30,229 nt of DNA from Verrucomicrobiota bacterium (GCA_023391285.1 JAEWBF010000113.1:1-30229), one strand, 5' to 3'. Shown: positions 7,395-17,230, numbered from the stretch's first letter. A program made the numbers and translations. The notes: generated from the sequence alone by a model not told the origin.

Positions 7395-7890
7395 TCGCGT
7401 TTCAACCGACAGTCTCCAACTTTCCGATACACCCGAACGCGCCCTGCCGTGCTTCGTCCTTCCGGGCACGTTCGAAGCTCTTGGCTTCCGCCTGCTCGAA
7501 GGACGCTTGCTTGACGACAGCGACATCGCCGGCCGCCCCGTCCGCGCCAAGTCCCGACAATCAACCGCGCGTCATCGACCCGTTTTGTCTCACCATAGCC
7601 CAAGGCATGCCGCCCGGCCTCGGCATGGGTTTCATCATCCGCCACGAAGGCGCCCCGCCCGGCGCGATCGCATTCCCAAAAGCGCTCGAACGCCTCGATC
7701 CCAACATGCAGATCTCCGCGCACCTCCCGCCGTCGGAAACCCGCCACCCGCAGCCTCACCAACATCCTTTACGCCGTCACCTCCGTCGCCCCGCTCATCT
7801 ACCTCGCCGCCGCCGCGCTCATGGCCCTCGCCTGCCTCGCCGCCTCGTTTGTCGCGCCGCGCCACCCCAATCCGGTCCCAATCCCGGGAC
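7395..7890 (+). pseudogene. Decayed ADOP permease, C-terminal half in three frames
   Basis: Three frames in succession carry family segments in the right order. About 7395-7546: PCFVLPGTFEALG then FRLLEGRLLDDSD, matching the second periplasmic domain (xFxALGIPLLxGRxFxxxD). About 7556-7720: GFIIRHEGAPPG and KALERLDPNMQI, matching VVRTxGxP and VRxLDPDLPI. About 7755-7890: LTNILYAVTSVAPLIYLAAA and the worn tail APRHPNPVPIP, matching LLYGVSPxDPLTY and PARRATRVDP. Roughly 120 residues holding the TM6-TM7 region are missing between the last two, and the first half of the gene is absent. This is an old dead copy. The next 160 bases up to 8052 contain nothing I recognise. Confidence 0.8.
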
Positions 7891-8052
7891 ACCTTCGTTT
7901 CATTTCCGAATGCCCCGCGCCGCACGCCATGCGCGCGCAGAATTTTATCGAACTCACGCGCAGACACTTACGCTCGTCACTCCCCCACCGGCATATCCCG
8001 TGCAATCCCACCCACGACACACGCACTCTCCTCCGCTGGCCTCGCCACCGCC

Positions 8053-10502
8053 ATGCTCAATGACCTCCGTTACGCCTTCCGCCAAATCGCGAAGTTCCCC
8101 GGCTACACCGCCACGTCGTCCTCACGCTCGCCTTCGGCATCGCCGTCAACACCCAGATCTTCGGCATCGTCTCCGCGATGCTCCTTCAGCCGTTGCAGGT
8201 CCGCGACCCCGGCCGGCTCGTCGCCCTCTTTCAGCGCAACGACGTCATCAATCTCCCGCTCCAACTCTCGTATCCGGATTTCAACGACATCCGCGAAGGC
8301 TCGACCGCGCTGACCGGTCACGTCGCATTTCACACTTCCGCCGCCCACGTCAGCATCCCCGGCCAGTCCCCCGAACGCGCCTGGATCGAAGCCGTCACGC
8401 CCGACGCCTTCGCCACGATGAGCGTCCCCGTCGCCCTCGGCCGCGCGCTTCAACCGTCCGACGGCGAACGTGCTCCCGGCATCCCCGTCGCCGTTCTCAC
8501 TTATCCGTTCTGGCAATCCCGTTTCGGCGGCGACCCCGCCGTCATCGACCGCACCGTCCTCATCAACGCCCAACCGTTCACCGTCGTCGGCGTCACTCAG
8601 CCCGGCTTCGAAAGCTTCTCCGCCTCCCTCTCCGTCGCTCTCTTCGTCCCCAGCGGCACGCTCGCCCTGCTCCGCGGCGACGATGGTTTTTTCAAATACC
8701 GCGCCACCGTCGCCTGGCGGGTCCTCGCCTACCTCGCGCCCCACGCCACCGTCGCCGACGCCAACGCCGAACTCGCCCTCTTCGCGCAACGCTTCGCAAA
8801 AGAGTTTCCCGAGGAACACCGTCACACCCGCTTCCAGGCCGTCCTCGAACAATTCGCCCGACCCGATCCCGCCACCATCGATTTCCTTCCCATCTTCGTC
8901 TCGCTCTTCATCGGGCTCGTCATCCTCGTCCTCTTCATCGCCTGCGCCAACGTCGCCAATCTCATGAGCGCACGCGCGCTCGCCCGCGAACGCGAACTCG
9001 TCGTCCGCGCCGCCCTCGGCGCCTCCCGCGCCCGTCTCATCCGCCAGCTCCTCATCGAAAGCCTCCTCCTCGCCGCGATCGCCGGCCTCGTCGGCTACGG
9101 CCTCGCCAGCTGGAGCGGCGACCTCTTCCTCACGTTCATCCCGCAAGGCGACATCCCCATGCGCCAGCCCGTCGGCCGCGAATTCCTGGTGCTCGCCTTC
9201 ACCGCCATGCTCTCGCTCGTCGCCGGCCTCGCGGCCGGACTCTTCCCCGCGCTCCGCTCCTCCCGCATCGACATCAACCAGAGCCTCAAACAGGGCACCT
9301 CCCAATCCGGCACGTCCCGCCACCGCTTCCGCAATATGCTCGTCGTCGGCCAGGTCGCCACGTCCTGCATCGTCCTCATCGCTTCCGCCCTCTTCCTCCG
9401 CGGTCTCACCGCCGCCCGCGACCTCAACCTCGGCTTCCGCCCCGAAAACCTCCTGATGCTCTCCTTCGACCTGAAGCTTCAGGGCTACGACCAAACCCGC
9501 GGCCGCAACCTCCAAAAACAACTTCTCGAGCGCGTCCGCACCCTCCCCGGCGTCGCCGACGCCACCTTCGCCCAACACGTCCCATTCGGACAACACATCG
9601 TCATCCGCAATCATTGGCCCGAAAACCCCACCGCGCCTCTCCCCGACGGACGCGCCGCCATCGCGTTCTCCGGCGTCGAACCAGGTTTCATCAAGATGCT
9701 CGGCATTCCGCTGCTCCGCGGACGCGACCTTCTTCCCTCCGACGACGAAAAAGCGCCCCAGGTCGCCGTCATCAACCAGGCCATGGCCGATGCTTTTTGG
9801 CCCGGCCAGAATCCGATCGGCCAACACTTCCGCCGCGACTGGAACGGCGCTCCGCCCATCGAGGTCGTCGGCGTCGTCGCCACCGGCAAATACGTCATGC
9901 TCACCGAGCCGCCGAAGCCGTATTACTACACGCCGTTCGCCCAGTTCTACAACATGCCCGCCACGCTCCTCGTGCGCACCCTCGGCGAACCCCACGCCCT
10001 CGCCCACACCCTCCGCGAAACCGTCCGTGCCCTCGATCCCGACCTCCCGATCTACAACCTCGTCACGCTCGACGAGCACATGAAATCCAGCGTCTTCGCC
10101 CTCATGCCGCTTCGCATGGGCGCAACAATGGCCGCCATCCAAGGCGTCATCGGCCTCGTGCTCGCCATCATGGGTCTCTACGCCGTTGTCTCCTACGGCG
10201 TCACCCGCCGCACCCGCGAGATCGGCATCCGCGTCGCCCTCGGCGCCACGCCCTCCAGCGTCGTTCGCTTCGTCGCTCGCGAAGCCCTGCGCCTCACGCT
10301 CACTGGCTTGATCGCCGGCCTGCTCATGTCGCTCGCCCTCGGCTTCGCCCTCTCGCACGTCCTCTTCGGCGTCCGCGCCATCGACCCCCTCGCCTTCCCC
10401 GCCGTCATCGCCCTCCTCGTCACCACCACCGCCCTCGCCTGCTACTACCCCGCGCGGCGAGCCACAAAAGTGAATCCTATTTGTGCACTGCTCTCCGAAT
10501 AA
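8053..10502 (+). pseudogene. ADOP-type permease, copy 2, with a frameshift at codon 21
   Basis: The ATG at 8053 opens a normal family start, MLNDLRYAFRQIAKFPGYTA. After 8112 the frame is lost and the expected continuation (VVLTLAFGIAVNTQIFGIVS) is read one frame over from 8115. Restoring one G between 8114 and 8115 gives an uninterrupted protein of about 816 residues with the full two-half ADOP plan, ending PARRATKVNPICALLSE at the TAA in 10500-10502. The rest of the sequence is well preserved, so the change is recent or is a sequencing error at a GC-rich site. An internal ATG at 8178 could start a protein of 774 residues, but this would lack TM1. No ribosome site is seen at either ATG. A second, isolated permease tail follows within 90 bases. 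Confidence 0.85.
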
Positions 10503-10547
10503 CCCTTCCACCAGCCGCGCCGTCGCCTCGGCAAACGCGGGCCGCAG

Positions 10548-10592
10548 CGAGCCATCCGAATCGACCCTGTGTCCGCTCTTCGCGCCGAATAG
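10548..10592 (+). pseudogene. Second C-terminal tail remnant of an ADOP permease
   Basis: RAIRIDPVSALRAE followed by TAG (10590-10592) is the end of an ADOP permease with no gene body before it. It begins 45 bases after the stop of the frameshifted copy. The sequence before it (about 10515-10540) aligns with the GTAG hairpin at 3246-3269, so both tail remnants carry the same neighbour. The remainder up to 10706 is ordinary AT-richer spacer with scattered GGGAATCGG/CCCGATTCTCC-like inverted pieces. Confidence 0.7.
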
Positions 10593-10706
10593 ATCGAGTC
10601 TTGAAATCGGGAATCGGACATCGGCATCTGAAATTATCCGTCCAGTGCCCTCCCTAGTTTCAAGATCTCCGCTGCCCGATTCTCCATTTTCACGATTTCC
10701 TGCCCC

Positions 10707-13109
10707 ATGAGATACGCCTTCCGCCAACTCGCCAAATCACCCGGCTTCTCCGTCATCGCGATCCTCACCCTCGCACTCGGCATCGGGCTCAGCGCGTCTT
10801 CGTTCAGCCTCGCCAACGCCTTCCTGCTCCGCGCCGTTCCCTACCCCGAAGCCGACCGTCTCGTCAGCGTCGTCGGCACCAGCCGGCAGTCCGATCGCGA
10901 CAATCACGCTCCCGGCAACCTCATGGACATCCGCGAACGCGTCACGTCCTTCTCGGGTTTCGCCATCTACAACAGCGACTTCTTCTCCCTCGGCGAACCC
11001 GGTCAGCCGGCCGAGCGGGTCCTCGCACTCAATGTCGCCGCCAACTTCCTCGACGTCCTCCGCCTCCAGCCGTTGCACGGTCGCGGGTTTACCTCGGCCG
11101 ATTTCGAAACCGATCTGTCTTCCACCGCCATCCTCACCCACCGCGCCTGGGTCCGGCGCTATGCGATGGATCCCTCCATCGTCGGCCGCACCATCCGTCT
11201 CGATGCCCGCCTGCACACCGTCGTCGGCATCCTCCCGCCCGAGTTTGACGCGCCCCTCGTCTGGGGCTCCGCCGAGGTCCTCGTTCCCCGCACCGAGCCT
11301 CCCTCCTTCCGAGAAAATCGACACGATCGCTGGATGGAGGCCGTCGCCCGCCTCAAGCCCGGCGTATCCATCTCTCAAGCACAAGCCGAGCTCTCGCTCA
11401 TCGCGTCTCAGCTCGAGCGCGCTCACCCCATCGAAAACGCCGGCCGCGGCCTGCGCGCGCTCGAATTTTCCCACGCCAACATGGACAGCGTCAGCCGCAA
11501 TCTCCTGTGGCTCATGACCGGCATCGCCGTCGCCATGCTCCTCATCGCTTGCGCCAACCTCGCCAGCCTTCAGGTCGCTCGCGCTTTCGTTCGCAGCCGC
11601 GAATTCGCCGTGCGTTGCGCTCTCGGCGGCAGCCGCGGCCAGCTCATGAAACCGCTTCTTTCCGAAAGCTTTCTCCTCGCTGTGCTCGGCGGCATCGGCG
11701 GCCTCTTCGTCGCCGTGTGGTCCAACTCCATCGTGGGCTCGCTTCTCATCATCAACAACGAGCCAGGATTCGAAATCCCCCTCGACGCTCGCGTCCTTAC
11801 CTTCGCCGCCATCGCTTCCCTCGTCAGCGGCCTCGCGTTCGGTCTCGCTCCCGCGTGGCTCGCGTCCCGCGCTCCCGCCGCCGAAGCCCTCAAGGAGGGC
11901 GGCCGCTCCTCCGTCGGCAACCACTCGCATAATCGTCTCAAACAAATCCTCATCGTCATCGAACTCGCCCTCGCCCTCACACTCGTCGGTGTCGCCGCCG
12001 CTTTCGGGATCGGCGCCAAATCCTTCCTCCACCGCTCCGCCGGCTGGAACATCGACGGACTCTTCGTCGGCTCCCTCGCACTGCCCTGGGAGCCCTATGG
12101 CGACGACGCCCGCAGCCGTCGTTTCTATCGCGATCTTCAACCCAAGCTCGCCGCCATCCCCGGCGTGGAACACGCCGCCGTCGCCACCAACCTTCCGCTC
12201 TTTTCGCTCGGCCCCACCCAAACCATCCAGATCGAAGGCCAGCCCGTCGAGGAAACCAACCGCCGGCCCATCGCCCAAATCGGCACCGTCACCCCCGACT
12301 ATTTCTCCGCCCTCGAAATCCCGCTCAAGCAGGGATCGTTCTTCCCCGCCGAATTTGCTCCGGACCACCCTGCCGTCGCCATGGTCAACGAATCCTTCGC
12401 TCGCCGCTATTGGCCCAACGAAGATCCCATCGGCCGCCGCTTCCGGGTCGGCGACCGCGATGAGTGGCTGCAGATCACCGGCGTCGTCGCAGACGTCGGC
12501 ATGCTCGCGCGTCTCGGCGCTCTGGATACGCCGCTCCAGGTTTATCGTCCGCTCGCGCAGGCCACCACGCGCTACGTCGCCGTCATCTTGAAAACCCGAC
12601 TCGCCCCCGACACGCTCACCCGCAGCGCCCGCGAAGCCGTCGCCTCCATCGATCCCGACCTCCCGCTCGCCCAACCCGGCTCTCTTCGCACGACCTACGA
12701 GCGCAGCTTGGCCAATCTCGATCTCGTCACCGTCAATCTCAGCCTCTCCGCCGGCATGGGCCTGCTCATCGCCGCCGTCGGGCTCTTCGGGGTGATCTCT
12801 CAACTCACCGCGCAACGCACGCGCGACATCGGGGTCCGCATGGCCCTCGGCGCCAGCAGCCAGGACATCCTTCGCATGGTTCTCGGCGAGGGCGTCCGCC
12901 TGATGATCGTGGGCTTCATCATCGGCATCCCTGCCTATTACGCGCTCACCACCGTCCTCCGCAACGCCATGCCCGCCGTCGCCCTCCCCGGTCTCTGGCT
13001 CCTCGCCGTCAACATCACCGTCCTCGCCGCGACCATGTTCGTCGCCTGCTGGCTGCCAGCACGCCGCGCCACCCGCATCAACCCCACCGAAGCCCTCCGC
13101 TCCGACTAA
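10707..13109 (+). CDS. ADOP-type ABC transporter permease, copy 3
   Basis: An intact 800-residue ADOP permease. It starts MRYAFRQLAKSPGFSVIAIL, has the first FtsX block after a periplasmic domain (IAVAMLLIACANLASLQVAR), repeats the plan in its second half (GMGLLIAAVGLFGVISQLTA, then RTRDIGVRMALGASS) and ends PARRATRINPTEALRSD. It differs clearly from the other copies in its periplasmic loops (for example VVGTSRQSDRDNHAPGN), so the substrates or partners may differ. No cognate ATPase is near. The start follows TTTCCTGCCCC, with no Shine-Dalgarno site, and was chosen by family fit. A GTAGGG hairpin begins about 20 bases after the stop. Confidence 0.93.
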   Translation: MRYAFRQLAKSPGFSVIAILTLALGIGLSASSFSLANAFLLRAVPYPEADRLVSVVGTSRQSDRDNHAPGNLMDIRERVTSFSGFAIYNSDFFSLGEPGQPAERVLALNVAANFLDVLRLQPLHGRGFTSADFETDLSSTAILTHRAWVRRYAMDPSIVGRTIRLDARLHTVVGILPPEFDAPLVWGSAEVLVPRTEPPSFRENRHDRWMEAVARLKPGVSISQAQAELSLIASQLERAHPIENAGRGLRALEFSHANMDSVSRNLLWLMTGIAVAMLLIACANLASLQVARAFVRSREFAVRCALGGSRGQLMKPLLSESFLLAVLGGIGGLFVAVWSNSIVGSLLIINNEPGFEIPLDARVLTFAAIASLVSGLAFGLAPAWLASRAPAAEALKEGGRSSVGNHSHNRLKQILIVIELALALTLVGVAAAFGIGAKSFLHRSAGWNIDGLFVGSLALPWEPYGDDARSRRFYRDLQPKLAAIPGVEHAAVATNLPLFSLGPTQTIQIEGQPVEETNRRPIAQIGTVTPDYFSALEIPLKQGSFFPAEFAPDHPAVAMVNESFARRYWPNEDPIGRRFRVGDRDEWLQITGVVADVGMLARLGALDTPLQVYRPLAQATTRYVAVILKTRLAPDTLTRSAREAVASIDPDLPLAQPGSLRTTYERSLANLDLVTVNLSLSAGMGLLIAAVGLFGVISQLTAQRTRDIGVRMALGASSQDILRMVLGEGVRLMIVGFIIGIPAYYALTTVLRNAMPAVALPGLWLLAVNITVLAATMFVACWLPARRATRINPTEALRSD

Positions 13110-13128
13110 AAGTCCAATCATCGCAGAT

Positions 13129-13153
13129 GTAGGGCGGGGTCTCCGACCCCGCC
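13129..13153 (+). repeat. GTAGGG hairpin after permease copy 3
   Basis: GTAG foot at 13129-13132, stem GGCGGGGTC (13133-13141) with GACCCCGCC (13145-13153), loop TCC. Same stem as the hairpins at 5218-5239 and 7151-7171. The rest of the spacer to 13267 has no gene I can support. Confidence 0.75.
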
Positions 13154-13267
13154 GCCCTCGTAACGCGGTCGACCCGTCCGCGCTTTCTCTCCCCACCTTC
13201 GTCTGCAGCGACTGCCAACAGGATTGACCCCATCCGTCCGGAGTCCAATCAGGCTCTCCGCACGAAT

Positions 13268-15691
13268 ATGGAGTCACTCTCCGGCCGCAACGCCTCCTTA
13301 GCCTACGTCGCCTACTTTCTGCTTCACGTCGGGTTCGACGCTAGCGCGCGCTTGTTCGAAGTAGCGCCGGGGGTTTCGCTCTGGTATCCGCCCGTCGGAC
13401 TTGCCCTCGCACTCGCCACCCTCGTCGGATTTCGCGCCGCTCCCGCAGTTTTCGCCGCCCAACTCTTCTCCGCCTTCGTCACCAGCCTCGCGCCTCCCAG
13501 TCTCACCCAGCTGGTCCTGCCGGTGCTGATCACTGTGATCTACGTCGGCACCGGTTCGCTGGTCCGAGCGCGATTCGGCCCCATTCCCGCCCCGGAACGC
13601 CCCTTGGAAACTGCCGCGCTGATCGGAGTCTATTTCGCCGCGCCTTTCCTCGCCGCCACCCTCGGCACCGCCGCGGTCATCGCCGGCGCCCATCTCACGC
13701 CCGATCGGTTCCAGTCGATCGCCTTCGGCTGGTGGATCGGCGACCTCACCGGCGTCCTCACCGTGTTGCCGATCTGCCTCGTTCATGTCGCACCCCGCCT
13801 GCTCGGCCGCGAAATTCCGCAACGCGCCTGGACCACCCGCGAACGGCTCGAGGTCGTTGCCCAAGGCTTCGCCTTGATCGCATTCCTCGTGATCGTTCAC
13901 GGCTTCGGTTACATCCATCCGCACCAAACCTACTACCTCTGCTTTCTGCCCCTGGTCTGGATCTGCCTCCGCCATGGTCTTCCCGGCGCCACCATCGCCG
14001 TGCTCGTGCTCACCATGGGCACGCTCTTCTCCCTCCAACTGCTCGAAGCTTCCAACGTCGTCGTCACCGATCTGCTCCTCTTCGAAATCGCCGTCGCCAC
14101 CATCGGACTCGGACTCGGCGCCACCGTCTCCCGCCGCCATCGCGTCGAAAGCGATCGCACGCGCATGCTGGCGATCCTCGAAGCCACCCCCGATTTCATC
14201 GGCACCGCCGACATGCAGGGCCGCCTCCTCTACCAAAACGCCGCCTTGTATCGACTTCGTGGTGACGCTCCCGACACCAGCGTCCGCGGTCGCCCCATCG
14301 CCACCTACCACCCGCCTTGGGCCGCCGAAAAGATTCTGCGCGAAGCCATTCCCACGGCCATTGCCCAAGGTTCCTGGCAGGGCGAAACCGCCTTCATCGA
14401 CGCCCAGGGCCGCGAGGTTCCCGTCTCCCAACTCGTCGTTGTTCACCGCGACCCGTCCGGAAACCCCGCCAACCTTTCCACCGTCGCCCGCGACATCACC
14501 GCTCTCAAAGAAGCCGAACGCGGCCGTCTCGAATCCGAACGCAACCTCCTCCAAGCCCAGAAACTCGAAAGCCTCGGCGTTCTCGCCGGCGGGATCGCGC
14601 ACGATTTCAACAATCTCCTCACGGTCATGCTCGGCAACGCCACCCTCGCCCGGCTGGACACCGCGCCCGACAGCCCCGCCGAAAGCGCAATTCATCAGAT
14701 CGAACTCGCCGCCCTCCGCGCCGCCGAACTCTGCCGCCAGATGCTCGCGTATTCCGGCAAGGGCCGCCTGTCCTCCCAACTCGTCGATCTCACGCGTATC
14801 GTCGAGGAAACCACCGATCTCCTCAAAGTCTCCGTCTCGAAAAAGTGCGCGCTCGAGTTCGACCTCGCCCGCGGCCTGCCTCCGGTCAAAGGCGACGCCA
14901 CCCAGCTCAACCAGATCACGATGAATCTCGTGATCAACGCCTCCGACGCCTGCGGCGATCAAGGCGGACGCGTCCTCGTCCGCACCGGCTCGCTGCACGC
15001 CGATCGCGCGTATCTGTCCACCACCTACCTCGCCCCCGCCCTCAATCCCGGTCCCTACGTTTTTCTCGAGGTCAGCGACAACGGCTGCGGCATGAAACCC
15101 GAGGTGGTCGCGCGGATGTTCGAGCCGTTCTTCACGACGAAATTCAGCGGACATGGTCTCGGTCTCTCCGCCGTCCTCGGCATCGCCCGCAGTCATCAGG
15201 GCGCCGTCAAAGTCGACACCGCTCCCGGCCGCGGCACCACGTTCCGCCTCCTCCTGCCCGCCGCCGAAGGCGCGCCTGCGATCGCCGCGGAAACTCCTTC
15301 ATCCCTCGACAAGCTTTCCGGCAGCGGACGCATCCTCGTCGTCGACGACGAAGATGCTGTTCGCCACATCGCCACCCGCATTCTCGAACGCTTCGGCTTC
15401 ACCGTCGTATCCGCCGCCAACGGACGCGAGGGCGTCGATCTCTTCGCACGCACTCCAGCGGAATTCCGTCTCGTCCTCATGGACCTTACCATGCCCATCC
15501 TCGACGGCATCGAAGCGTTCAACGAGATCCACCGCCTCGCGGCCGACGTTCCCGTCATTCTCATGAGCGGTTACAATCGCAGCGAGTCCGCCGAGCGTTT
15601 CGCCGGCCGCGGCCTCGCCGGCTTCATCCAAAAACCTTTCGAAGCCACCCGCCTCGCCGAAGCCATCACCACCGCCCTCCACCGTCCGTAA
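13268..15691 (+). CDS. MASE1-PAS hybrid histidine kinase with receiver domain
   Basis: An 807-residue membrane sensor. Residues about 10-290 are a MASE1 multi-helix sensor region, with the typical WWIGDLTGVL motif near residue 155. A PAS domain follows (about 300-420, TPDFIGTADMQGRLLYQN). The HisKA segment has the phosphoacceptor His445 in IAHDFNNLLTVMLGNA. The ATPase domain shows the N box (NLVINASDA), DNGCGM and GHGLGLSAVLG. The C-terminal receiver (about 688-805) has acidic residues 693/694, phosphoacceptor Asp739 in LMDLTMP and Lys789 in IQKPF, so all catalytic residues are present. It would autophosphorylate and pass phosphate to its own receiver, and from there probably to a separate phosphotransfer protein. 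No cognate regulator is adjacent. MASE1 ligands are poorly known, so the signal is unassigned. Confidence 0.93.
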   Translation: MESLSGRNASLAYVAYFLLHVGFDASARLFEVAPGVSLWYPPVGLALALATLVGFRAAPAVFAAQLFSAFVTSLAPPSLTQLVLPVLITVIYVGTGSLVRARFGPIPAPERPLETAALIGVYFAAPFLAATLGTAAVIAGAHLTPDRFQSIAFGWWIGDLTGVLTVLPICLVHVAPRLLGREIPQRAWTTRERLEVVAQGFALIAFLVIVHGFGYIHPHQTYYLCFLPLVWICLRHGLPGATIAVLVLTMGTLFSLQLLEASNVVVTDLLLFEIAVATIGLGLGATVSRRHRVESDRTRMLAILEATPDFIGTADMQGRLLYQNAALYRLRGDAPDTSVRGRPIATYHPPWAAEKILREAIPTAIAQGSWQGETAFIDAQGREVPVSQLVVVHRDPSGNPANLSTVARDITALKEAERGRLESERNLLQAQKLESLGVLAGGIAHDFNNLLTVMLGNATLARLDTAPDSPAESAIHQIELAALRAAELCRQMLAYSGKGRLSSQLVDLTRIVEETTDLLKVSVSKKCALEFDLARGLPPVKGDATQLNQITMNLVINASDACGDQGGRVLVRTGSLHADRAYLSTTYLAPALNPGPYVFLEVSDNGCGMKPEVVARMFEPFFTTKFSGHGLGLSAVLGIARSHQGAVKVDTAPGRGTTFRLLLPAAEGAPAIAAETPSSLDKLSGSGRILVVDDEDAVRHIATRILERFGFTVVSAANGREGVDLFARTPAEFRLVLMDLTMPILDGIEAFNEIHRLAADVPVILMSGYNRSESAERFAGRGLAGFIQKPFEATRLAEAITTALHRP

Positions 15692-15805
15692 CGGCACCCC
15701 GCCCGTCCCGAATCGTCGGGTCCAGCGCTCCCCGTCCTCAATCTAGCACTTGGACTTCTCGCCTTCCTGCCTCACCGTTTCCGCCAACCTCTTTGTCTTC
15801 CTAGC

Positions 15806-17170
15806 ATGAAATTCCCCCCGCTGCTCCTCGCCGCTGCGTTGGCCGTCGCCCCCGCGGCCTTCGCCGCTCCCGCCACCGTCGACGGCTTCACCCACGTCAA
15901 AACCGTCGGCGACATCTCCGAATACACCCTCGATTCCAACGGCCTCTCCGTCCTCCTCATGCCGGAGCACTCCAGCCCGACGCTCACCTTCATGGTCACC
16001 TACCGCGTCGGCTCGCGCAACGAGGTCACCGGCACCACCGGCGCCACTCACCTTCTCGAACATCTCATGTTCAAGGGTTCGCCCAACTTCAACCGCGAGA
16101 AGGGCAACAGCGTCGACCAATACCTCGAACGCGTCGGCGGCAACTACAACGCCACCACCTGGCTCGATCGCACCAACTACTACGCCAACATCGGCTCCGA
16201 GTTCCTCGACGGCTACATGGCCATCGAAGCCGATCGCATGCGCAATCTCTGGCTCCGCGAGGAAGACCGCCGCCCCGAAATGACCGTCGTCCGCAACGAA
16301 TTCGAACGCGGCGAAAACTCTCCTTTCCAAGCCCTCATCAAGGAAATCTTCCAAGCCGCTTTCGTCGCCCACCCTTATCACCATTCCACGATCGGCCACC
16401 GCTCCGACATCGAAAACGTGCCGATCGAAAAACTGAAGGAGTTCTACGACACCTTCTACTGGCCCAATAACGCCACCGCCACGCTCATCGGCGACTTCGA
16501 ACCCGCCGCCGCGCTCGCCATGATCAAAAAATACTTCGGCGTTTACCCGGCTTCGCCCCAACCGATTCCCGAACTCTACACCGAAGAACCCCCGCAACGC
16601 GGCGCCCGACGCGTCACCGTCAAACGCGCCGGCCAGCTCGGCGTCGTCGCGCTCGGCTACAAAACCACCTCCGCCCGCCACCCCGACTACCCCGCTCTCG
16701 CCATCGCCAGCCTCATCCTCACCGACGGGAAAAACAGCCGCCTCTACCGCGCCCTCACCGATAAAAACCTCTCCACGGGCGCCCAAAGTTTCGTCGGCTT
16801 CAACCACGATCCGTCCCTCATGATCGCCTTCATCCCGCTCGCCCCCGGCGCCACGCACGACGAGGTCGAAAAGATCGCGCTCGAGGAAATCGAGAAACTC
16901 AAAACCGACGGCGTCACCGACGCCGAAGTGAAAGCCGCCGCCGCCAAATGGCTCGCCGACTCCGCCTACCAGCGCGACGGCTCCTTCTCCATCGCCGGCA
17001 ACCTCAACGAGTGCATCGCCGCCGGCGACTGGACGCTCTACTACACGCTCGACGAAGCCGTGCAAAAAGTGACTCCCGCCGACGTCCAACGCGTCGCCCG
17101 CGACTACTTCAACGTCGATACCAGCACCACCGGCTGGTTCATCCCGACCAATTCCACCCCCGCCGAATAA
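15806..17170 (+). CDS. Secreted M16 zinc peptidase, catalytic subunit
   Basis: A 454-residue protein with a signal peptide (MKFPPLLLAAALAVAPAAFA) and the pitrilysin-family inverted zinc motif HLLEH: His82, Glu85 (catalytic) and His86. The distal zinc ligand is probably Glu165 in VVRNEFERGEN. N- and C-terminal M16 domains are both present, with the C-terminal one lacking a metal site as usual. It is followed after 115 bases by a second M16 gene without the zinc motif. Such pairs form a heterodimer closing around peptides in the periplasm, where the non-catalytic partner supplies the substrate-gripping R/Y motif. Substrates are likely short peptides; nothing more specific is visible. The start follows CTTTGTCTTCCTAGC, with no ribosome site. 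Confidence 0.93.
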   Translation: MKFPPLLLAAALAVAPAAFAAPATVDGFTHVKTVGDISEYTLDSNGLSVLLMPEHSSPTLTFMVTYRVGSRNEVTGTTGATHLLEHLMFKGSPNFNREKGNSVDQYLERVGGNYNATTWLDRTNYYANIGSEFLDGYMAIEADRMRNLWLREEDRRPEMTVVRNEFERGENSPFQALIKEIFQAAFVAHPYHHSTIGHRSDIENVPIEKLKEFYDTFYWPNNATATLIGDFEPAAALAMIKKYFGVYPASPQPIPELYTEEPPQRGARRVTVKRAGQLGVVALGYKTTSARHPDYPALAIASLILTDGKNSRLYRALTDKNLSTGAQSFVGFNHDPSLMIAFIPLAPGATHDEVEKIALEEIEKLKTDGVTDAEVKAAAAKWLADSAYQRDGSFSIAGNLNECIAAGDWTLYYTLDEAVQKVTPADVQRVARDYFNVDTSTTGWFIPTNSTPAE

Positions 17171-17183
17171 CTCTCCCTCACCC

Positions 17184-17230
17184 GTCATTCTGAGCGAAGC
17201 GAAGTCTAGCCGAAGGCTGGTTCGACATCC
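17184..17230 (+). repeat. GTCATTCTGAGCGAAGCGAAG repeat between the M16 genes
   Basis: The 5' part, TCATTCTGAGCGAAGCGAAG, matches a short intergenic repeat I recall from many unrelated bacterial genomes. It continues into a small hairpin (AGCC/GGCT) and a GGTTCGACATCC/ACTTCGACC stretch. It separates two genes that otherwise look like an operon. Function unknown. Confidence 0.6.

Noticed and set aside
7481..10657. 1058-codon plus-strand open frame
   Set aside because: Its product is an Arg/Pro/His-rich shadow of the permease frame. Only a short part (about 7556-7720) has meaning, as one segment of a decayed permease.
13110..13267. Possible further ADOP tails (VDPSALS near 13170 and NRIDPI near 13220)
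   Set aside because: Only six to seven residues match and no proper stop or LPARR motif is present, so chance is likely; the two listed tails have 14-15 matching residues and a correct stop.
8103..13277. Very long minus-strand open frames (874 and 846 codons) antisense to the permeases
   Set aside because: They are made of Glu/Gly/Asp/Ala-rich sequence without domains, and exist because the C-ending codons of the plus-strand genes leave few stops in this antisense frame.
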